From 2-01-FULL-45-10 sp964450115 (lineage in GTDB: Bacteria > Omnitrophota > Gorgyraeia > 2-01-FULL-45-10), in assembly GCA_964450115.1 (NCBI GenBank), contig CAYVCD010000054.1, positions 1 to 9,245 on the forward strand: a DNA stretch of 9,245 bases, read 5' to 3'. This document shows positions 4,716-9,245 of this stretch, piece after piece. The notes beneath the pieces are model-generated. The model was not told where the DNA came from, ran no database searches, and was given only the letters and a program-made list of their open reading frames with translations. Position 1 is the first letter of the stretch; every line of letters begins with the position of its first letter. A program made the translations under genes and the position numbers.

Positions 4716-5827
4716 ACCTGCGCCAGATACCCGTCGTAGTTACGCCTCATCTCGGATATGGAGTCCCCTCCGAACTTCTCAATGAGTGAATTGGCTATCT
4801 CTATTGAAGATACGGCCTCGCCTATGACAGCCGCCGCGGGAACGGCGCATACATCGGACCTCTCCACAGTAGCCTTCACAGGCTTCTTTGTCCTTATATC
4901 GACGCTCGAAAGCGGTTTTTTTAATGTCGCTATGGGTTTCATGGCGGCTTTTATGATTATATCCTCACCGGTAGTCATGCCGCCTTCTATGCCGCCCGAA
5001 TTATTGCCCTTTCTGTAGAAACCTCTCTTTTTATCGTAGAATATCTCGTCATGCACCAGCGAACCTGGAAGGGCCGCCGACTCGAATCCGCCGCCGAACT
5101 CCACGCCCTTGACGGCCTGTATCGACATGATTGCCCTGGATAGATTCGCGTCTATCCTTCTATCCCACTGCGCATAGCTGCCTAGGCCCGGAGGCGCACC
5201 GTGTATCAGGACTTCAAATACACCGCCCAGAGTATCACCTGTCTTGATCGCTTTATCTATCTCTTTGCACATAAGGCCTGAGGCCTTCGCGTCGGCGCAC
5301 ATCACTGGCGACTTTATAGAAGAAGCCAATATCTTCTCGAAAGATAAATTTTTGGCTCCCGATGTAACGGATCCTATCGCGACGACATGGCTTACTACGG
5401 TGATGCCGAATTCGGCCAGCAGTATCTTACAGACAGCGCCCACCGCTACCCTGGAAACGGTCTCGCGTGCGCTCGCCCTTTCGAGCACATCGCGGATGTC
5501 GCTTAGATTATACTTTAGTATACCGCTTAAGTCCGCATGGCCCGGCCTCGGCTCATAGACCTTCGGCAATTTATCGATAGAATGGTCCATATTCTTGACG
5601 AGAAGAGAGACGGGACTGCCTATAGTGCGCTCTCTCCTTAGGCCGGATAGTATCTCGACCTTGTCCGACTCTATAGCCATGCGAAGGCCCCGGCCATATC
5701 CAAGCATCCGTCTGGCAAGTTCGAGGTCGATTATCGATCTATCGACATACAAACCGGCCGGTATCCCGTCGACTATGGTAAGCATGCACCTTCCGTGTGA
5801 TTCACCGCTTGTTAAATATCGCAACAT
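4716..5827 (-). CDS. aroC: Chorismate synthase, C-terminus lost in assembly gap
   Basis: It converts EPSP to chorismate using reduced FMN, the last step of the shikimate pathway. The 370 complete codons cover nearly the whole protein, compared with about 390 residues in Bacillus-type enzymes, so roughly 15 to 20 residues are hidden by the gap. Seen in order are the FMN/substrate motif GESHGR (8-13), GYGRGLRM (43-50), RPGHADL (94-100), the signature RASARET (117-123), GGGFE, NNSGGIEGGMTTGE and MKPIATL. The ATG at 5827 has a strong AGGAGGT 5 bases upstream, in the 12-base gap after the prepilin peptidase stop. aroK follows it. The sequence is intact up to the gap edge. Confidence 0.96.
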
Positions 5828-5839
5828 TATGACCTCCTG

Positions 5840-6616
5840 TTAATACATTCCATAGAATAAAAGCTTGATTATCCTATCCCCAAAAAATATCGCGCATACC
5901 GCCCCAAGCGACAGGTACGGCCCGTAAGGTATGACATCTTTGCCATGCCTTATCTTCAGTATTATACCTACGACGGAGCCGAATACCGGCGCCAGAAAGA
6001 AGGTCAGTATCGCAAGCTTCCAGCCCATAAAAGCTCCTATCATCGCCAAAAGCTTTACGTCTCCCCCGCCCATCGCCTCCTTTTTGAAGGCAAATTCGCC
6101 CAGCATGCCCATCGCGTATATCATACCACCGCCGACAAGCGCCCCCAAAAAAGAGTTCAGGAAACCGTTGAGCCTGGTAGTTTCATTTAATATAGAGGGA
6201 AAGGCCACAGATAGGATCAGTCCGACCGCAAGCCCCCCTACTGAAACTTCATCCGGTATCTCCTGTATCTCGAAATCGACGAATGTAGCCACGATCAGGC
6301 CCGACACCATCGCGACATAGGCAAAAAATTTCGGCGTCAGTCCGAAGGCCGAGAAGAATATTAGAAATACCGATGCGGTCAGTACCTCGACTATAAAATA
6401 CCTGAACGATATTTTGGCCTTGCAGCATCTGGCCTTACCGCATAAAAATACGTAGCTCAAGATCGGGATGTTATCATACCAATGGATCGGGGCGGTACAG
6501 TTGGGGCAATGAGATCCCGGGACGATCACCGACCTGCCCTTCGGAAGCCTGTATATACAGACATTGAGGAAACTGCCCACGATCGAACCGAATATGAATG
6601 CGGCTGTATTATACAT
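5840..6616 (-). CDS. Type IV prepilin peptidase / N-methyltransferase
   Basis: An inner-membrane aspartyl protease that removes the leader of type IV prepilins or type II secretion pseudopilins and N-methylates the new end (PilD/GspO family). The 258-residue protein has about eight hydrophobic segments. The N-terminal methyltransferase part shows GSFLNVCIYRLP (14-25), a CPNC pair (37-40) and ISFRYFIVE (69-77). The catalytic Asp residues are D114 in VDFEIQEIPD and D186 in GGGDVK. The second Cys pair is unusual: C59, C64 and C65 (CGKARCC) replace the normal CxxC. The start overlaps the aroE stop by 8 bases, so translation is probably coupled. No pilin or secretion genes are in view, so whether it is pilD or gspO is open. 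Confidence 0.95.
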   Translation of the reverse strand: MYNTAAFIFGSIVGSFLNVCIYRLPKGRSVIVPGSHCPNCTAPIHWYDNIPILSYVFLCGKARCCKAKISFRYFIVEVLTASVFLIFFSAFGLTPKFFAYVAMVSGLIVATFVDFEIQEIPDEVSVGGLAVGLILSVAFPSILNETTRLNGFLNSFLGALVGGGMIYAMGMLGEFAFKKEAMGGGDVKLLAMIGAFMGWKLAILTFFLAPVFGSVVGIILKIRHGKDVIPYGPYLSLGAVCAIFFGDRIIKLLFYGMY

Positions 6617-7463
6617 GTACTTTCAACGCTTCCTTTAACGCCTTTTTCATCACTTCGATCGGCGCCTTCTTAATAGTCCACAGTTCGAATGCTATGGCGC
6701 CCTGGTATAAAAGCATTCCCAGCCCCGTCGTGGCATGCAGCTTCATCCTGGATGCCTCCTCTACAAGCTTTGTCGCGGGCCTGTTATATACCAGATCGTA
6801 AATACGCAGCCCCGGATGCAACAATCCCGGATCTATAGGTGATGGATCGCTGTCATGCATACCGAGCGGCGTCGCCTGCACCAAAAGATCGGACGCGTCG
6901 AGCGACTCTTTAAAATTATCTTTGTATACGGCCTTGAATTTACGATGGTCGTAGTACTTTTCAAAATGTCTTCTCAGTTCCTCGACCATGCAGTCATCTA
7001 TATCCGTGACGAATATCTCTTTAGGGCCGTTGCCGAGATACATGACTATGGCGCGCGCCGCTCCGCCGGCGCCGAGTAAAAATACATTCTTGCCTTCCGG
7101 CTCGAACTTAAGGTCCTCGACAAGCGATCTGTAAAAACCCGGCCCGTCGGTATTAAAGCCCGTCAATTTACCGCCGACGACCTTGATAGTGTTGACCGCT
7201 CCGAGCCTTTGTGCATGCTCATTCAATACGCCGTTGGCTTCGATGAACTCTTTGGCTTTGACCTTATGCGGGATAGTGACATTGACCCCGGCGATCTTAT
7301 CCTTTACCAGGTTACTAAGGAATTTTTCGAGATCGGCGGGCTCAACGTCGAATAACTTATATTCGGCATCTATCTTCAAAGCATCGAAGGCCGCATTTTG
7401 CATGGCGGGAGAGAGCGAATGCCCAACCGGATGCCCGATCAGACCGTATGTAAGTTTTGTCAT
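6609..7463 (-). CDS. aroE: Shikimate 5-dehydrogenase
   Basis: It reduces 3-dehydroshikimate to shikimate, the fourth step of the chorismate pathway. The 284 residues match the family length. The substrate-binding SLSP (16-19), NVTIPHK with the catalytic Lys67, GAVNTI (88-93), GFNTDGPGF with the catalytic Asp106, the Rossmann loop GAGGAARA (131-138) and GLGMLLYQGA (247-256) are all present. The strand after the Rossmann loop ends in VTDID (152-156) instead of the NRT common in NADP enzymes, which hints at NAD use. The ATG at 7463 has no Shine-Dalgarno; an AT-rich repeat precedes it. The stop overlaps the prepilin peptidase start. Confidence 0.97.
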   Translation of the reverse strand: MTKLTYGLIGHPVGHSLSPAMQNAAFDALKIDAEYKLFDVEPADLEKFLSNLVKDKIAGVNVTIPHKVKAKEFIEANGVLNEHAQRLGAVNTIKVVGGKLTGFNTDGPGFYRSLVEDLKFEPEGKNVFLLGAGGAARAIVMYLGNGPKEIFVTDIDDCMVEELRRHFEKYYDHRKFKAVYKDNFKESLDASDLLVQATPLGMHDSDPSPIDPGLLHPGLRIYDLVYNRPATKLVEEASRMKLHATTGLGMLLYQGAIAFELWTIKKAPIEVMKKALKEALKVHV

Positions 7464-7471
7464 AGAAAACA

Positions 7472-7526
7472 GTTATAAGTTATAAGCTGTAAGTTTTAAG
7501 TTTTCACTTATACAACTTATAACTTA
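7472..7526. repeat. AT-rich direct and inverted repeats between leuA and aroE
   Basis: The near-tandem GTTATAA/GTTATAAG units (7472-7486) are followed by related CTGTAAG and TTTTAAG steps. TAAGTTATAAG (7476-7486) is perfectly complementary to CTTATAACTTA (7516-7526), 11 bp around a 29-base loop. The right arm overlaps the leuA stop codon. With no GC-rich stem or U tract it is not a convincing intrinsic terminator. It may have arisen by slippage. Confidence 0.7.
7479..7507 (-). promoter_or_regulatory. Possible weak promoter for aroE
   Basis: On the minus strand: GTGAAA (7502-7507, four of six matches), a 17-base spacer and TATAAC (7479-7484, five of six). The predicted start is about 9 bases before the aroE ATG. 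In such AT-rich repeat DNA a chance match is quite likely. Confidence 0.25.
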
Positions 7527-9034
7527 CGGCTTAAGAGTTTATTTACTGCGTTAACGTAGGCCTTGATGCTGGCCTCTATGATATCGGTAGACGCGCCTCT
7601 GCCGGAGACGACAGAACCTTTTGAACCGATCTTTATCGATACCTCACCAAGAGCGTCCTTGCCGCTCGTGACACTCTTTATCTGATAATCCAGAAGTTTT
7701 CCGCCTATCTTTATCACCTTATCGATGGCCTTGTAGCAGGCATCGACAGGGCCGTCACCGCTGGATGAGCTTTCAACGTGCTTGCCGCCGAACTTGATCT
7801 TGATCGTCGCGGAGGGCTTTATGCTGTCTCCCGAAGTGATATAGAAATGCTCCAGCTTCAGCGCCTCGGGTATCTTTGAGATCTCCTCATCGACTATCGT
7901 CTCGAGGTCCTCATCGAATATCTCCTTCTTCTTATCCGCCAATTCTTTGAAACGGCCGAAGGCCTTCTCTATCTGATCCTCTTTCAGATTAAAGCCCAGA
8001 GTTGAGAGCCTCTCCTTGAACGCATGCCTGCCGGAATGTTTACCCAGGACAAGCTTCGTCTCCGCAACGCCCACATCCTCGGGCTTCATTATCTCATATG
8101 TGATCCGCTCTTTCAAAACTCCGTCCTGATGTATGCCCGACTCATGAGCGAAGGCATTGGCTCCCACTATGGCTTTATTGGGCTGAACCGGCATGCCGGT
8201 CAGTTTAGAAACAAGCCGGCTCGTCTTGAATATCTCTTTTGTATTTATACCCATGCTGATATTCTTGAATAGATCGTTACGAGTTCTTATCGTCATGACG
8301 ATCTCTTCCAAAGACGCGTTGCCCGCGCGCTCGCCAAGCCCGTTCATCGTACATTCCACCTGCCTTGCGCCATTGAGCACCGCGGCTAAAGAATTCGCGA
8401 CACCGAGGCCGAGGTCGTTATGACAATGGACGCTTATTATTGCCCTGTCGACGTTCGGCACATTCTCTCTTATGCCTTTTATTATACTGGCGAACTCAAA
8501 AGGCGTAGAGTATCCTACAGTGTCGGGTATATTTACGGTCTTGGCGCCGGCGTCTATTACAGCCTCGACCACCTTATACAGGAACTCCCTGTCCGTGCGC
8601 GACGCGTCCTCCGGCGAGAATTCGACATCACCGCACCTCTTACAGGCATACTTCACCGCGGATGCCGCCAATTTCAATATCTCGTCCTCGGCTTTTTTGA
8701 GCTTATATTTCATATGGATCTTGGAAGTGGCTAAAAATACATGTACGCGCGGACATTTCGAATACTTCACCGCGTTATAGGCGGCGTCGATATCTTTTTC
8801 GATAGCCCGCGCCAAACCGCATATAGACGGACCCTTCACCTCTTTTGCGACCTGCTTAACCGACTCAAAATCGCCGGGGCTAGATATAGGGAATCCGGCC
8901 TCTATGACATCAACGCCGAGTATAGCCAACTGCTTCGCTATCTCTACCTTTTCGTTGATATTAAGGCTCGCTCCGGGACACTGCTCCCCGTCCCTGAGCG
9001 TCGTATCGAATATTATTATTTTCTGGTCATTCAT
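7517..9034 (-). CDS. leuA: 2-isopropylmalate synthase
   Basis: It condenses acetyl-CoA with 2-oxoisovalerate to 2-isopropylmalate, the first committed step of leucine synthesis, and is normally feedback-inhibited by leucine. The 505 residues match the long bacterial LeuA form. The TIM-barrel part shows FDTTLRDGEQ (9-18; D10, R14), AGFPISSPGDFE (46-57), the metal ligands in HCHNDLG (203-209), GLGERAGNA (232-240) and GKHSGRHAF (331-339). The C-terminal allosteric domain (about 375-503) contains SSGDGPVDACYKAID, SVTSGKDALGEV and GRGASTDIIEASIKAYVNAV, arguing for LeuA over homocitrate synthase and short citramalate synthases. The ATG at 9034 has only a weak AAGAAA upstream. It lies 53 bases before aroE; its upstream region is repeat-rich. 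Confidence 0.95.
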   Translation of the reverse strand: MNDQKIIIFDTTLRDGEQCPGASLNINEKVEIAKQLAILGVDVIEAGFPISSPGDFESVKQVAKEVKGPSICGLARAIEKDIDAAYNAVKYSKCPRVHVFLATSKIHMKYKLKKAEDEILKLAASAVKYACKRCGDVEFSPEDASRTDREFLYKVVEAVIDAGAKTVNIPDTVGYSTPFEFASIIKGIRENVPNVDRAIISVHCHNDLGLGVANSLAAVLNGARQVECTMNGLGERAGNASLEEIVMTIRTRNDLFKNISMGINTKEIFKTSRLVSKLTGMPVQPNKAIVGANAFAHESGIHQDGVLKERITYEIMKPEDVGVAETKLVLGKHSGRHAFKERLSTLGFNLKEDQIEKAFGRFKELADKKKEIFDEDLETIVDEEISKIPEALKLEHFYITSGDSIKPSATIKIKFGGKHVESSSSGDGPVDACYKAIDKVIKIGGKLLDYQIKSVTSGKDALGEVSIKIGSKGSVVSGRGASTDIIEASIKAYVNAVNKLLSRKL

Positions 9035-9083
9035 TTTCTTACGTTTCTATAGTAAAATTTTTCGTTTATCTCGCAGGCGAACC

Positions 9084-9245
9084 TTGCGGTGGATACGCCT
9101 GAAGCGGCGTTACGAAATTTTTACACCTTATGGCGGTATAGCAAAAAATTTAGATTCCTGAAAGAAGCTAAATTTTTGTAAAAATTTTGTCGAGCAAATT
9201 CACATGCCCAATGTGAATTTGCGCCCGCGGAAGGCGGCCACCGCA
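9084..9245. repeat. Nested inverted-repeat element upstream of leuA
   Basis: Several palindromes are nested here. Outer arms: TGCGGTGG (9085-9092) and CCACCGCA (9238-9245), ending at the window edge, with looser similarity extending inward through GCCT and GCGG. Next: ACGAAATTTTTACA (9112-9125) with its complement, one G-T pair, at 9177-9190. Inside that: AAAAATTTAG (9144-9153) and CTAAATTTTT (9168-9177). A separate perfect hairpin has 12-bp arms GCAAATTCACAT (9194-9205) and ATGTGAATTTGC (9211-9222) around GCCCA. No open reading frame of merit is present. It may continue beyond the window. A small non-autonomous mobile or dispersed intergenic repeat is the likely class. Confidence 0.75.
9098..9112 (+). 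repeat. Copy 2 of the dispersed repeat module
   Basis: CCTGAAGCGGCGTTA differs from 3091-3105 at one of 15 bases and is followed by CGAAATTT. It lies in the outer left part of the palindromic element upstream of leuA. Confidence 0.5.

Noticed and set aside
7476..7526. Bidirectional terminator between leuA and aroE
   Set aside because: The 11-bp stem is AT-only apart from two G-C pairs, has a 29-base loop and overlaps the leuA stop; termination there would cut off the downstream genes.
7517..9034. Citramalate or homocitrate synthase instead of leuA
   Set aside because: Length, the AGFPISSPGDFE segment and the complete C-terminal leucine-binding-type domain fit bacterial 2-isopropylmalate synthase best.
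9053..9245. T-box or leucine attenuator in front of leuA
   Set aside because: I found no T-box antiterminator motif (AGGGTGGNACCGCG-like), no leader peptide rich in Leu codons, and no U-tract terminator. The CCACCGC/GCGGTGG sequence is part of the palindromic element.
1..9245. CRISPR array, tRNA or rRNA genes, transposase, toxin-antitoxin or phage genes
   Set aside because: No regularly spaced direct repeats, cloverleaf-like sequences or matching protein motifs were seen on either strand by eye.

Overview
The window is a compact bacterial chromosome segment, almost entirely coding, with nearly all genes on the minus strand. The organism looks like a diderm-type bacterium with moderate GC content that uses ATG, GTG and TTG starts. 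The mix of chorismate and leucine biosynthesis genes, a type IV prepilin peptidase and several tiny membrane proteins in tightly packed operons would suit a candidate phylum such as Omnitrophota. That placement is an impression from gene content, not a demonstrated assignment. A run of 100 Ns (4616-4715) shows that this is a scaffolded assembly, probably a metagenome bin.

Layout, left to right. (1) 1-586: the rplM-rpsI ribosomal protein operon (minus; rpsI is cut by the window edge), with a near-consensus promoter and a hairpin at the predicted 5' end of the transcript. (2) 592-3057: a minus-strand run transcribed as diguanylate cyclase, truA, a small membrane protein, then a YihX-like HAD hydrolase. 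(3) 3058-3235: a divergent regulatory region with two good sigma-70-type promoters facing away from each other and a structured leader on the cyclase side. (4) 3236-3577: the only plus-strand gene, a small secreted coiled-coil protein whose predicted transcript is leaderless or nearly so. (5) 3580-9034: a minus-strand cluster transcribed as leuA, aroE, prepilin peptidase, aroC, aroK and two small membrane proteins. From aroE onward the genes are close or overlap, including ATGA and GTGA stop/start overlaps. (6) 9053-9245: a gene-free end packed with nested inverted repeats.

Functionally, leuA commits carbon to leucine. AroE, AroK and AroC catalyse three of the last steps of the shikimate pathway to chorismate (EPSP synthase, AroA, acts between AroK and AroC and is not here). 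The prepilin peptidase serves type IV pili or type II secretion and is unrelated in pathway to its neighbours. The cyclase gene shares bases with truA.

No wholly new multi-gene system is evident. The most unusual signals are non-coding: an apparent ATG-to-ACG change at the expected truA start, silent in the overlapping cyclase gene; a structured cyclase leader with an alternative pairing; a repeat module shared by the cyclase and leuA upstream regions; a nested palindromic element at the right edge; and the 5'-terminal hairpin of the rplM transcript.
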